Below are positions 24,241 to 33,442 of a stretch of DNA of 64,000 nucleotides, in pieces (the stretch's first letter is position 1; each line of letters begins with the position of its first letter). The position numbers were made by a program, and so were the translations under genes. This DNA is from Mesorhizobium sp. C432A (GTDB taxonomy: Bacteria; Pseudomonadota; Alphaproteobacteria; Rhizobiales; Rhizobiaceae), in NCBI RefSeq assembly GCF_030323145.1, contig NZ_CP100470.1:3203001-3267000 (forward strand). The letters run 5' to 3'. A model generated the notes under the pieces. That model saw nothing but the letters and a program-made list of their open reading frames with translations. It made no database searches and was not told the origin of the DNA.

Positions 24241-24699
24241 TCAGAGGCGCCGTTCCTTTATGGTGTTCATGACGAAGCTGGTCTCGATCGAAGCGACGCA
24301 TTTCAGCCGCGCGATCTTTTCCTTGATGAAGCGCTCGTACTGTTCGAGGCTGCCGGTCACCACCTTCAGCACATAGTCGCGCGCCCCGGTGACGAGGTGG
24401 CATTCCAGCACCTCTTCCCACCCGCGGATGGCGTCCTCGAACATGACGATCTCGTCCTCGTTCTGGCGGCTGAGCCGGACGGTGGCGATGGCGACCATGT
24501 TCCACCCGAAGGCGGCCGGGTCGACCAGCGTGGTATAGCCCCTGATGATGCCGGCCTCCTCCAGCCGGCGTACCCTCCTCAAACATGGCGACGGCGACAG
24601 GCCGATGCGCTCCGCCAGCTCATTGTTGGTGATGCGGGCGTCGGCCTGCAGCTCGCGCAGGATCTTGCGGTCGAAATCGTCGGCTATCTTCTGTTGCAC
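24241..24699 (-). CDS. Lrp/AsnC family transcriptional regulator
   Basis: The 152-residue protein has the Lrp helix-turn-helix (DRKILRELQADARITNNELA, RIGLSPSPCLRRVRRLEEAG) and the C-terminal RAM/effector domain (ECHLVTGARDYVLKVV). I took the GTG at 24699, because the frame further upstream is only antisense of the PLP enzyme gene. It is divergent from that PLP enzyme gene with about 120 bp between, the usual arrangement for an Lrp protein that controls an amino-acid lyase. Confidence 0.88.
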   Translation of the reverse strand: MQQKIADDFDRKILRELQADARITNNELAERIGLSPSPCLRRVRRLEEAGIIRGYTTLVDPAAFGWNMVAIATVRLSRQNEDEIVMFEDAIRGWEEVLECHLVTGARDYVLKVVTGSLEQYERFIKEKIARLKCVASIETSFVMNTIKERRL

Positions 24700-24822
24700 T
24701 TTTGCTCTCGCTCGGCAATTTGTTGCCGGAATGCAGCCATGCGAGGCCGAAAATAGCAAGGACTGGTGGACCGGGATCGCATAAATTGCTGCACGAGACT
24801 CCTCCAGAACGCAGGAAAAGCC

Positions 24823-26106
24823 ATGACCGCGCCGCGCCCGTCGAAAACCCACATCGGCAACCACAAGCTCCATCCGGAAACGTTGATGTTGAGCTATGGC
24901 TTCGATCCGCAACTGTCGGAAGGCGCCGTCAAGCCGCCGGTGTTCCTGACCTCGACCTTCGTGTTCAAATCGGCGGAGGAGGGACGCGACTTCTTCGACT
25001 ACACATCCGGCCGCAAGGAGCCGCCGAGCGGCACGGCGTCCGGCCTGGTCTATTCGCGCTTCAATCATCCCAACTCGGAGATCGTCGAGGACCGGCTGGC
25101 GGTCTATGAGGGAACGGACGCCTGCATCCTGTTCTCGTCGGGCATGTCGGCGATCGCCACGACGCTGCTCGCCTATGCCCGGCCGGGCGATGTCATCCTG
25201 CATTCGCAGCCGCTTTACGGCGGCACCGAGACGCTTTTGACGCGCACGCTGTCCGGCTTCGGCATCGGCGCTGTCGGCTTCGCCGACGGCGTCGACGACA
25301 AGGCGGTGCGGGCCGCTGCTGATGCAGCGGTGGCGAAGGGGCGTGTCTCGGTCATTCTCATCGAAACGCCGTCGAATCCGACCAACAGCCTGGTCGACAT
25401 CGCACTGATCCGGAAGTTTGCCGACGAGATCGGCGCAAGCCAAGGATCAACGCCGATCATCGTCTGCGACAACACGCTGCTCGGCCCGGTGTTCCAGCGA
25501 CCGATCGAACATGGCGCGGATGTCTCCGTCTATTCGCTGACCAAATATGTCGGCGGCCATTCCGACCTGATCGCCGGTGCGGCGATGGGCAGCAAGGCGG
25601 TGACCAAGCCGATCAAGGCGCTGCGCGGCGCCATCGGCACGCAACTCGACCCGCATTCCTGCTGGATGCTCGGCCGCTCGCTGGAGACGCTGTCCATCCG
25701 CATGGAGCGCGCCAACGACAATGCGCGGCTCGTGGCCGAATTCCTGCGCGATCACGCCAAGGTCGAGAAGGTGCATTACCTGCCGTTCCTGGGCGAGGAT
25801 ACGGCAGCGGGACGGGCCTACAAGGCGCAATGCAGCGGCGCCGGGTCGACATTTTCTTTCGATATCAAAGGCGGAGAGAAGGCGGCCTTCGCATTTCTCA
25901 ACGGGCTGCAAATATTCAAGCTGGCGGTGAGCCTCGGCGGCACGGAGTCACTCGCCAGCCACCCGGCGGCGATGACGCACTCCGGCATTCCCTTCGACGT
26001 GCGCCAGCGCATTGGCGTGCTGGAGACCACGGTCAGGCTGTCGATCGGCGTCGAGCATCCGGACGATCTTATCGCCGACCTGACGCAGGCGCTGGCAGCG
26101 GTCTGA
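24823..26106 (+). CDS. PLP-dependent Cys/Met metabolism enzyme (gamma-lyase/synthase family)
   Basis: The 427-residue protein carries the Cys/Met metabolism PLP fold: [48 protein letters not shown], and the PLP lysine in [19 protein letters not shown]. Members include cystathionine gamma-synthase/lyase, methionine gamma-lyase and O-acetylhomoserine sulfhydrylase. The divergent Lrp regulator favours an inducible catabolic gamma-lyase, but the reaction cannot be fixed. The chosen start MTAPRPSK follows GGAAAAG-like sequence. Confidence 0.85.
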   Translation: MTAPRPSKTHIGNHKLHPETLMLSYGFDPQLSEGAVKPPVFLTSTFVFKSAEEGRDFFDYTSGRKEPPSGTASGLVYSRFNHPNSEIVEDRLAVYEGTDACILFSSGMSAIATTLLAYARPGDVILHSQPLYGGTETLLTRTLSGFGIGAVGFADGVDDKAVRAAADAAVAKGRVSVILIETPSNPTNSLVDIALIRKFADEIGASQGSTPIIVCDNTLLGPVFQRPIEHGADVSVYSLTKYVGGHSDLIAGAAMGSKAVTKPIKALRGAIGTQLDPHSCWMLGRSLETLSIRMERANDNARLVAEFLRDHAKVEKVHYLPFLGEDTAAGRAYKAQCSGAGSTFSFDIKGGEKAAFAFLNGLQIFKLAVSLGGTESLASHPAAMTHSGIPFDVRQRIGVLETTVRLSIGVEHPDDLIADLTQALAAV

Positions 26107-26164
26107 TAGCTCGCTTGTAGATATCAGGAAAGGGGCGATCGTCTTGGCAGCGTCGGCGGGACAG

Positions 26165-26322
26165 CACCCCCCTCTGTCCTGCCGGACATCTCCCCCTCAA
26201 GGGGGGAGATCAGCAGCTCTGACCATAGCGCCCTGTCTGCAACGCTGCAGATTGGCGAAGGGCGACATGACATCCAATCTCCCCCCTTGAGGGGGAGATG
26301 TCCGGCAGGACAGAGGGGGGTG
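26165..26322. repeat. Inverted pair of 46-bp palindromic repeats
   Basis: The arms at 26165-26210 and 26277-26322 are exact reverse complements separated by 66 bp. Each has stem 1 (ATCTCCCC.. with GGGGGAGAT), stem 2 TGTCCggcaGGACA and a G-rich tail. Here the tails face outward, opposite to the other pairs in the window. The rest of the gap between the convergent genes (26107-26352) shows nothing else. Confidence 0.88.
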
Positions 26323-26352
26323 TGACGGAACTCGGCTTTCGCTGCTAACTTC

Positions 26353-28002
26353 TCAGCTCTTGTCGCGGATCTGCGTCATCGTCCGCGTCGGCGTGATCGC
26401 CTCGGGGTCGAGCCTGATTTCGACGATCGCCGGCTTGCCGCTGGCGCGGGCACGCTCGAAGGCAGGGGCAAAATCTGCCGTGTTCTCGACCGTCTCGCCG
26501 TGGCCGCCATAGGCGCGGGCAAGAGCGGCAAAGTCAGGGTTCTTAAGATCGGTGGCGACGACGCGGCCGGGATAGTCGCGCTCCTGGTGCATGCGGATGG
26601 TGCCGTAGATGCCGTTGTTGACGACGATTACGACGATCGGCAGGTCGTATTGCACGGCGGTAGCGAATTCCTGTCCGTTCATCAGGAAGCAGCCGTCGCC
26701 GGCAAAGGCGATCACGGTGCGGTCGGGATGGAGCGCCTTGGCGGCGACCGCGGCCGGGGTGCCGTAACCCATCGAACCGGAGGTCGGCGCGCCTTGGGTG
26801 GCGAAGCGGCGGAAGCGGTGGAAGCGGTGCACCCAGGTGGCGTAATTGCCGGCGCCGTTGGTGAAAATGGCGTCATCGGGCAAAATCTTTTCCAGATAGT
26901 TCATGATCGGCCCCATCTGGACCGTGCCGGGGCCGGTCTCAGGAGGCGTCGACCAGTCGAGGTAGGCAGCGTGTGCTTTCGCTGTCTCATCCGCCCAGGC
27001 TGGCGTGGACGTTGGCTTGCGCTTGGCGAAGGCTTCGACGAAGGCCGACGGCGCAGCGTTGATCGCCAGGGTCGGCCGGTAGACACGGCCGAGTTCGCCG
27101 GCATCGGCATGGACATGGACCAGCGTCTGGTCGGGGTAAGGGCTCTTCAGCAGCGTATAGTCGGAGGACGGCATCTCGCCCATGCGGCCGCCGATCAGCA
27201 GCACCAGGTCGGCCTGCTTGATGGCGGTGGCCAGCTTCGGGTTGATGCCGATGCCGACATCGCCGGCATAGTTCGGGTGCAGATGGTCGAACAGCATCTG
27301 GCGGCGAAAGGAGCAGCCGACCGGCAGCGACCAGGCCTCGGCAATGGTGCGCATACGTGCCACCGCTTCCTCGTCCCAGCGTGTGCCGCCGAGGATGACG
27401 AAGGGACGCTTGGCCTTGGCCAGAAGCTTTTCCAAAGCATCGAGTTCGGCTTCGCCGGGCCGGGTTTCGACCGGCGTGTGCGGCAAGGCCGCGGGCGCGT
27501 CGACAAGACTGGTCAGCATGTCCTCCGGCAGCGAGACGACGACGGGGCCGGGGCGGCCCGATGTCGCGACGGCGAAGGCGCGGGTGACGAGTTCGGGGAT
27601 GCGCGCGGCATCGTCGATCTCCACCACCCATTTGGCGATGTCGCCGAAGAAGCGCTTGTAGTCGACCTCCTGGAAAGCCTCGCGCTCCTTGGCGTGGCTG
27701 GCGACCTGGCCGATGAACAGGATGACGGGTATCGAATCCTGCATGGCAATGTGAATGCCGGCCGATGCATTGGTGGCGCCGGGGCCGCGGGTGACGAAGC
27801 AGATGCCGGGCTTGCCCGTCAGCCGCCCCTGGCAGTCGGCCATCATGGCGGCGCCGCCTTCCTGTCGGCAGACAATGGTGCGGATGGGCGAGTCATGCAA
27901 TGCGTCGAGCACCGCGAGATAGGATTCGCCGGGCACGCAGAAGATGCGGTCGGTGCCGTTCGCCTCGAGTGCGTCGACAATCAGTTGTCCACCGGTCTTC
28001 AT
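26353..28002 (-). CDS. Thiamine pyrophosphate-binding enzyme (acetolactate synthase-like)
   Basis: The 549-residue protein has the TPP glutamate in CRQEGGAAMMAD, the central domain, and the TPP/Mg motif AFAGDGCFLMNGQEF ending in VVIVVNN. It belongs to the IlvB/oxalyl-CoA decarboxylase superfamily. No regulatory subunit gene is nearby, so classical acetolactate synthesis is unlikely. It overlaps by 4 bp the preceding CaiB-type CoA-transferase gene, suggesting that a CoA thioester or alpha-keto acid is handled in two steps. An oxalate pathway is possible but the sequence alone does not show it. Confidence 0.83.
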   Translation of the reverse strand: MKTGGQLIVDALEANGTDRIFCVPGESYLAVLDALHDSPIRTIVCRQEGGAAMMADCQGRLTGKPGICFVTRGPGATNASAGIHIAMQDSIPVILFIGQVASHAKEREAFQEVDYKRFFGDIAKWVVEIDDAARIPELVTRAFAVATSGRPGPVVVSLPEDMLTSLVDAPAALPHTPVETRPGEAELDALEKLLAKAKRPFVILGGTRWDEEAVARMRTIAEAWSLPVGCSFRRQMLFDHLHPNYAGDVGIGINPKLATAIKQADLVLLIGGRMGEMPSSDYTLLKSPYPDQTLVHVHADAGELGRVYRPTLAINAAPSAFVEAFAKRKPTSTPAWADETAKAHAAYLDWSTPPETGPGTVQMGPIMNYLEKILPDDAIFTNGAGNYATWVHRFHRFRRFATQGAPTSGSMGYGTPAAVAAKALHPDRTVIAFAGDGCFLMNGQEFATAVQYDLPIVVIVVNNGIYGTIRMHQERDYPGRVVATDLKNPDFAALARAYGGHGETVENTADFAPAFERARASGKPAIVEIRLDPEAITPTRTMTQIRDKS

Positions 28003-29174
28003 CGTCCAGACTTCTCCAGTTCGGCAAGGATTTCTTGCGTGTGTTCGCCAAGGCGCGGCGAAGGGCGTTCATAGACCAGCGGTGTGCCGGACATCACCAT
28101 CGGCGCGCGTACCGAGGGCAGACGATTGCCATGGCCATCGTCGAGGTCGAGGCGCATGCCGCGTGCGATCGTCTGCGGGTCGGCAAACATCTGGCCGATG
28201 TCGTTGATCGGGCTCGCCGGCACGCTTGCCGCTTCGAGCTTGGCCAGCAATGGGTCGCGATCCCAATTCTTCAGCGTCTCGATCAAGTGCTCGCGCAACT
28301 TCACCCGGTTGGCGACGCGGGCCGGATTGGTGGCGAAATCGGGATTCGCTGAGAGATGGTCGAGCCCGACGGCGGCGCAGAATTTGGCGAACTGGCCGTC
28401 ATTGCCGACCGCCAGGATGATGTGGCCGTCCCTGACCGGGACAACCTCATAGGGCGCAATGTTCATATGCGCATTGCCCATCTGCACCGGCGCTTTGCCG
28501 GAGACGAGATAGTTGAGGTTCTGGTTGCCGAGTGCGGAAATCTGCGTGTCGAACAGGGCCATGTCGATATGCTGGCCTTCGCCGGTCTTTTCGGCATGGC
28601 GAAGCGCTGCCTGGATGGCGATCACCGAATAGAGGCCGGTGAAGATGTCGGAAATAGCGACCCCGGCCTTTTGCGGCTCGCGCCCGACCTCGCCGGTGAT
28701 CGACATCATGCCGGCCATGGCCTGGATGATGAAATCATAGCCGGCGCGTGAGGCGTAAGGCCCGTCCTGGCCGAAGCCGGTGATCGAGCAGTAGACGAGC
28801 TTTGGATTGATCGCCTTCAGGCTCTCGTAATCGAGCCCGTATTTCTTGAGGCCGCCGAACTTGAAGTTCTCGATCAGAACGTCGGCCGTGGCAACCAGCC
28901 GGCGCACCGTCTCGGCCCCTTCGGGCGTCGAGAAATCGACCGCGATGGAGCGCTTGCCGCGATTGCAGGAGTGGTAATAGGCGGCCGACAGGTTCTCGCC
29001 ATCATGGCTCATGACGAAGGGCGGACCCCATTTGCGGGTATCGTCGCCGCCATCGGGGCTCTCGACCTTGATGACATCGGCGCCGAGATCGGCCAGCAAT
29101 TGTCCTGCCCACGGGCCGGCCAGGATGCGGGCGAGTTCGACGACGCGGATGCCTTTCAGCGGAGGTTCAGCCAT
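27999..29174 (-). CDS. CaiB/BaiF family CoA-transferase
   Basis: The 391-residue type III CoA-transferase starts PLKGIRVVELARILAGPWAG and contains LGADVIKVESPDGGDDTR, the CoA-binding/catalytic Asp region RAGYDFIIQAMAGMMSITGE, and GEGQHIDMALFD. It moves CoA between carboxylic acids. It is translationally coupled (ATGA) to a TPP-dependent enzyme, so the two probably process one substrate. Formyl-CoA:oxalate transfer is one option; others cannot be excluded. Confidence 0.87.
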   Translation of the reverse strand: MAEPPLKGIRVVELARILAGPWAGQLLADLGADVIKVESPDGGDDTRKWGPPFVMSHDGENLSAAYYHSCNRGKRSIAVDFSTPEGAETVRRLVATADVLIENFKFGGLKKYGLDYESLKAINPKLVYCSITGFGQDGPYASRAGYDFIIQAMAGMMSITGEVGREPQKAGVAISDIFTGLYSVIAIQAALRHAEKTGEGQHIDMALFDTQISALGNQNLNYLVSGKAPVQMGNAHMNIAPYEVVPVRDGHIILAVGNDGQFAKFCAAVGLDHLSANPDFATNPARVANRVKLREHLIETLKNWDRDPLLAKLEAASVPASPINDIGQMFADPQTIARGMRLDLDDGHGNRLPSVRAPMVMSGTPLVYERPSPRLGEHTQEILAELEKSGR

Positions 29175-29256
29175 AAATCACCAAAAACGGGTCGGAACCG
29201 CAGCCTCTATCAACCCGGGATGCCGCTGTCACGGGCCTTGCGGTAGGCCAGCGATG

Positions 29257-30189
29257 TCACTGTTTGAGCACGCTATCGGCCCAGGCAGCGAAATCGTCCA
29301 TAACGGTGTCGCGGTTCACCTCGTTCAGGCTTTCGTGGCGGGTGTCGGCGTAAATTTTTGAAACCAGATTCGAAAAGCCCATCGCGCGCATCCGCTTGGT
29401 GAGATGATCGATGCCTTTGCCATAGTCGGAGGCCGGATCCTTCTCGCCGCCGACGATGCTGACGGGCAGGTCGCGCCTGATGCCGGCAAAGCCCGCATCC
29501 TTGCCGCCTTTCTGCGCCATCTCCACGACATCGCGCCACATCGAGATCGAGGCATCCCAGCCGCACAGCGGGTCGGCAATGTACTTGGCCACTTCAGCCT
29601 CGTCGCGCGACAGCCAGTCGAACGGCGTCTTGTGGTTGGGCACCGCCTTGCCCCAGGCCTGGAAGGTCAGTTTGGGCAAGACGCGTGAGGGAACATCGGA
29701 GCCGAGCCTGAAGCGCTCATAAGCGAGGATGGCGAGTGCAAGCTGACCAAGCAGGCCTTGTGAGAAATTGCCGTTCCAGATCGCCGCGGCGTGGACGCGC
29801 GGCGAGTGCGCCAGCAGGTAGTTGAGCGCCACCGACGCACCCATCGAATGGCCGAACAGGATGACCGGCAGGCCGGGCTGCTCCTTCGCAATCAAATCGT
29901 GGACTGCGTCGACATCGGAGATCACCTTGGCCGGGCCGCTTGTGCCGGCGAACCTGCCGAGCGGGGCATCGGGCGCCTTGGTCGCGCCATGGCCGCGATG
30001 GTCGTGGACGTAGACATGAAAGCCGCCGGTGCTGAGGTAATCGGCGAAGCGGGCATAGCGCGCGGCGTGTTCGGCAAGGCCATGGTTAATCTGGACGACG
30101 GCGCGTGGAGAGCCGCTCGCGTGCTTCACATAGAGGTTGAGCGTGGCCCCGGTCGGTGAGGCCAGCGTCGTCTGCTCGTCAAATGCCAT
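29257..30189 (-). CDS. Alpha/beta hydrolase, monoacylglycerol lipase/lysophospholipase-like
   Basis: The 310-residue protein has VVQINHGLAEHAARYARFAD, DHRGHGATK, and the nucleophile elbow LFGHSMGASVAL, with the late Asp (GGEKDPASDYG) and His (TRHESLNE) completing a triad. This is the Hydrolase_4 family, acting on monoacylglycerols or lysophospholipids. The start at 30189 (MAFDEQTT) is preferred because the frame further upstream runs into the MarR operator region. No signal peptide is visible. Confidence 0.87.
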   Translation of the reverse strand: MAFDEQTTLASPTGATLNLYVKHASGSPRAVVQINHGLAEHAARYARFADYLSTGGFHVYVHDHRGHGATKAPDAPLGRFAGTSGPAKVISDVDAVHDLIAKEQPGLPVILFGHSMGASVALNYLLAHSPRVHAAAIWNGNFSQGLLGQLALAILAYERFRLGSDVPSRVLPKLTFQAWGKAVPNHKTPFDWLSRDEAEVAKYIADPLCGWDASISMWRDVVEMAQKGGKDAGFAGIRRDLPVSIVGGEKDPASDYGKGIDHLTKRMRAMGFSNLVSKIYADTRHESLNEVNRDTVMDDFAAWADSVLKQ

Positions 30190-30248
30190 CTCTCGCTCCC
30201 GTCGGCGACTGTTGGGCGACGGCGTGACCGGCGTCAAGGGGAGGGCTA

Positions 30249-30292
30249 TTGACAGTATGCTGTCAATTTGATTATATGACAGCATACTGTCA
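30249..30292 (+). promoter_or_regulatory. Promoter overlapped by two mirror-image operators
   Basis: TTGACA (30249-30254), a 17-bp spacer and TTATAT (30272-30277) form a near-consensus promoter. The dyads GACAGTATGCTGTC and GACAGCATACTGTC are exact reverse complements of each other; one covers the -35 side and the other lies just after the -10. They are the likely sites for the MarR protein encoded in the operon. Confidence 0.7.
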
Positions 30293-30303
30293 AAATAGGG
30301 AGC

Positions 30304-31200
30304 ATGAGCATGAAAACCTTTTCGACCGTTTCGCGCCGCGCGTTTCTGCTGGCGAGCCTGTCATCCGCAATGCTCCTGCCCGGCATTGCTTCCAGCCAGA
30401 CCAGGGAGATGACCATGAAGATCTCAACCATTGCCGGCCCGCAGGGCCAGCTTGCCGGCTACGACATCAAATCCGGCGACGGCCTGCCGATCCTGTTCGC
30501 GCATGGCGACTGCAGCCGCGCCACACAGTGGAACCGGGTGATGCAGCTCACCGCAGGTGGCCGTGAGGCGGTCGCCTTCGATTTTCGCGGCCATGGCGCA
30601 TCGGCGCCTGCAGCTGATGCCGACTACGGCTATGACGGCCGTGCCGACGATATTGATGCGGTGGCCGATGCGTTCGGCCTGAAGCGGTTTGTCCTCGTTG
30701 CGCATAGCGGCGGCAGTGGGGCCGCGCTCGCCTATGCCGCCGGCCATGCCGACCGTGTTGCCGGCATCCTGCTGGTCGATCCGGCGACCGATCCGCGCGC
30801 CCTGCCCAAAGAGATTCGCGACGGGTTCGTGCGCGATCTGGCGGGGCCAAACGGCGGCGACGTCCTGAGCGCTTATTACACCTCGATCGCCGGATCCAAT
30901 CCAGATGTCCGCAAACGGGTCCTCGCCGATGCGGCGGTGGTCGATCCGGCGGCTCGGGCAGGCGTCGGCAAGGCGCTGGCGGAATGGAATCCCGAACCGA
31001 CGCTCGACGCCTATCGCGGGCCGATCTTCGTGCTGGCTACGGAGGCCAATGACAATGCGGCGGCCCTGTTTCGGCTGTGCAGCCGAATTGGCCACAGAAC
31101 CGTCGCCGGTTCCGGCCATTGGGTGATGCTTGACAAGCCGGAGGCGGTGGCTGAATCCGTCAACACCTTCGTTTCCACCATCGAGGCCGGCCAGAAATGA
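30304..31200 (+). CDS. Alpha/beta hydrolase with Tat-like signal
   Basis: The 298-residue protein starts with a twin-arginine-like leader (SRRAFLLASLSSAMLLPGIA). The hydrolase core follows, with LFAHGDCSRATQW, DFRGHGAS, nucleophile LVAHSGGSGAA (GHSxG replaced by AHSGG), and a late His in GSGHWVMLDKPEA. It may act on a periplasmic or membrane-associated ester. It is the first gene of a two-gene operon with a MarR repressor behind an operator-covered promoter, as is typical for inducible detoxification genes. Confidence 0.82.
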   Translation: MSMKTFSTVSRRAFLLASLSSAMLLPGIASSQTREMTMKISTIAGPQGQLAGYDIKSGDGLPILFAHGDCSRATQWNRVMQLTAGGREAVAFDFRGHGASAPAADADYGYDGRADDIDAVADAFGLKRFVLVAHSGGSGAALAYAAGHADRVAGILLVDPATDPRALPKEIRDGFVRDLAGPNGGDVLSAYYTSIAGSNPDVRKRVLADAAVVDPAARAGVGKALAEWNPEPTLDAYRGPIFVLATEANDNAAALFRLCSRIGHRTVAGSGHWVMLDKPEAVAESVNTFVSTIEAGQK

Positions 31201-31646
31201 CAAGCAGGACCGAAGCCGGAGATGTGCTCACCGAACTGGTGCTTGCCGTGTTCCGGCTGAATGGCGGGTTTCTCGACGCGGCCGACCGGCTGGCGGAGCC
31301 TGCCGGGCTGACGGCGGCGCGCTGGCAGGTTCTGGGCGCGGTGCTGAAGGAGCCGAAATCGGTGGCCGACATTGCCCGCGACATGGGGCTTGCCCGCCAG
31401 AGCGTGCAGCGCCTTGCCGATATTCTGGCCGCCGAAGGGCTTGCCGCCTATGCGGACAACCCGGCGCACCGCCGCGCCAAGCTCCTGGCGATGACCGATG
31501 CCGGCCGGGCCGCGATCAGGGATATCGGCACGCGCCAGCATGTCTGGGCCAACCGCATCAGCGAGGGCATCGAGCCTCGCGTGCTTGAGACCGCGCTTGA
31601 TCTGCTGCGTATGTTGACGAAGCGGGTCGAGGAGGGCGGGGTCTGA
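31197..31646 (+). CDS. MarR family transcriptional regulator
   Basis: The 149-residue protein has the MarR winged helix (LTAARWQVLGAVLKEPKSVA, DIARDMGLARQSVQRLADIL, wing AYADNPAHRRAKLLAMTDAG). Its ATG overlaps the hydrolase stop by 4 bp. The pair of mirrored dyads over the operon promoter suggests negative autoregulation released by a small molecule handled by the hydrolase. The ligand is unknown. Confidence 0.88.
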   Translation: MTSRTEAGDVLTELVLAVFRLNGGFLDAADRLAEPAGLTAARWQVLGAVLKEPKSVADIARDMGLARQSVQRLADILAAEGLAAYADNPAHRRAKLLAMTDAGRAAIRDIGTRQHVWANRISEGIEPRVLETALDLLRMLTKRVEEGGV

Positions 31647-31744
31647 TCGACCGAGCGATTGTTTTTTGCGGCCGACGAAAGAAATCGTAATTCTGACATG
31701 TCACACGTTTCTAGCTTGCGCTATGAAACGCTAGGAGTGCTGGA

Positions 31745-32752
31745 ATGCGGATATCGGCGATATGGGGTGCGGTGTTGGTGGCGCTGGCCGGTGTCGGCCT
31801 AGCGCGCGCCGATGTGAAGATGAGCGGCTCCTTCGTGGCCGATGCTGCTTGCCCGGCAACGCAGGCAATCAAGAGCGGCAAGAACCCCGGCAATATCGCG
31901 ACAACGGCTGGACAGAGCTACGACCTCCTGGCCGGCAACAAGGATGCGCCGACGCATTACCTCATCCGCGTGCCGGGCGCCGATCCTGAGCGTCGCTGGG
32001 TCAAGATCAGCTGCGGTCATGTCGCCGGCGGCAGCGCAGCCGCCCAGCCGGCCGCGCCCGCCGATCAGGGCAAGCCTGCGGCTTCGGAAAAGCCCGAATA
32101 TGTCTTTGCGCTGAGTTGGCAGCCGGCCTTCTGCGAAACCAAGGCAAGCAAGCCCGAATGCCAGGCGCAGACGGCGGGCGGCTTCGACGCGTCGCATTTC
32201 ACATTGCATGGGCTCTGGCCGCAGCCGAACGGCAATTTCTATTGCCAGGTGCCGGCGAGCGACAAGGCCAATGACAATCCGGCCCATTGGGCAGACCTGC
32301 CGCCGGTCGATCTCGATGCCGCTACGCGCGCCGAGCTCGACCAGGTTATGCCGGGCACCGCCTCCAAGCTCGAACGGCATGAATGGATCAAGCACGGCAC
32401 CTGCTACGGCAAGAGCCAGCAGGAGTATTTTGCCGAGGCGCTGAACCTGATGCGGGCGGTGAATGCCTCGCCGGTGCGCGAGCTCTTCACCAGGAATGTC
32501 GGCAAGCAGCTGACTTCGGACCAGATCCGCAGCGCCTTCGACAGCGCCTTCGGCGCCGGGTCGGGCGCGCGGGTGCGTGTCTCCTGCCTGGTCGATCCGT
32601 CGAGCGGCAGGCGGCTGATCGGCGAGCTGACGCTCGGCCTGACCGGCCCGATCGGCCCCGACAGTTCGCTGAGCACTCTCATGCTCGCCTCGGCGCCGAC
32701 GACCAAGGCGGGCTGTCCGAAGGGCTCGGTCGATGCGGCCGGGTTCCAGTAG
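31745..32752 (+). CDS. Secreted ribonuclease T2 family protein
   Basis: The 335-residue protein has a signal peptide (IWGAVLVALAGVGLARA), an N-terminal extra segment of about 90 residues with two cysteines, an Ala/Pro-rich linker (AAAQPAAPADQGKPAA), and the RNase T2 domain. Both catalytic sites are clear: FTLHGLWPQ and HEWIKHGTCYG. RNase T2 enzymes cut RNA with little base preference in the periplasm or outside the cell. It stands alone as a transcription unit. Confidence 0.9.
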   Translation: MRISAIWGAVLVALAGVGLARADVKMSGSFVADAACPATQAIKSGKNPGNIATTAGQSYDLLAGNKDAPTHYLIRVPGADPERRWVKISCGHVAGGSAAAQPAAPADQGKPAASEKPEYVFALSWQPAFCETKASKPECQAQTAGGFDASHFTLHGLWPQPNGNFYCQVPASDKANDNPAHWADLPPVDLDAATRAELDQVMPGTASKLERHEWIKHGTCYGKSQQEYFAEALNLMRAVNASPVRELFTRNVGKQLTSDQIRSAFDSAFGAGSGARVRVSCLVDPSSGRRLIGELTLGLTGPIGPDSSLSTLMLASAPTTKAGCPKGSVDAAGFQ

Positions 32753-32822
32753 GATATCCGTCTGTCGCTTGGCAGTGACGCGGTGATATGGTCTGGATGT
32801 GTTTCATTCGGCGGGGGTGGCG

Positions 32823-33437
32823 ATGAGTGGCATGACATCAGGCGCGCTGGCGCGGCTGGCTTTCTGGGCCAGGGGGATGACCGCCATTAAAGACGGCCGC
32901 ATGGAATGGCCGGGCTTTTCCTATACCGATGCCGAGTGGGCGCGCATGCGCGTGCTTGCCGCGCCGATCGGGGCAAGCCGCTACCAGCTGTTCACTTGGG
33001 TCAATGCCGCGATCTTCATCGCCATTGCCGCGCTCGGCATCGTCTGTGTCTTCCTGCCGCTGGCGACACTTTTGTTTCCGGTGCCGGCCGACACCAGCGC
33101 GCTCAAATTTTCGGCTCTGCTGGCGGCGTGTGCCTTCCTCATAATCGGGCTCGGCTTGCCGATCTCCATGCGCCTGTCGAGCGCGTTGGCCATCTCTCGG
33201 GAGATGCGCGCCGGTCTTGTCGGCGAAGCCGGTGACGAAGCGCTGGCAGCAAAAGTGTCTTGGCAGATCAACCGCATCATGCTGGTCATGTGCGGCCTGC
33301 TGGTGCCCGGCATTCTGTTGTTCATCGCTTATGACATCGATGCCAGTCCGATCATCACCGTGCTGAAATGGCTGGCCATCGCGCTGATAGCCGTTTCAGT
33401 TGCGGTCGGCGCGTTGCAGCAGCGCAAGCGGAGCTGA
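32823..33437 (+). CDS. Membrane protein of unknown function
   Basis: The 204-residue protein has a polar N-terminus with FSYTDAEWARMRVLAAP. About four membrane segments follow: AAIFIAIAALGIVCVFLP, FSALLAACAFLIIGLGLP, IMLVMCGLLVPGILLFIAY and WLAIALIAVSVAVGAL. No family is recognised. GGGGGTGG just upstream supports the ATG at 32823 over one 24 bases earlier. Its stop is 6 bp from the stop of the convergent GGDEF gene. Confidence 0.7.
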   Translation: MSGMTSGALARLAFWARGMTAIKDGRMEWPGFSYTDAEWARMRVLAAPIGASRYQLFTWVNAAIFIAIAALGIVCVFLPLATLLFPVPADTSALKFSALLAACAFLIIGLGLPISMRLSSALAISREMRAGLVGEAGDEALAAKVSWQINRIMLVMCGLLVPGILLFIAYDIDASPIITVLKWLAIALIAVSVAVGALQQRKRS

Positions 33438-33442
33438 CAGCC

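Noticed and set aside
24700..25443. Long upstream extension of the Lrp gene
   Set aside because: It is antisense to the PLP enzyme gene; the regulator's own domain begins at the GTG at 24699.
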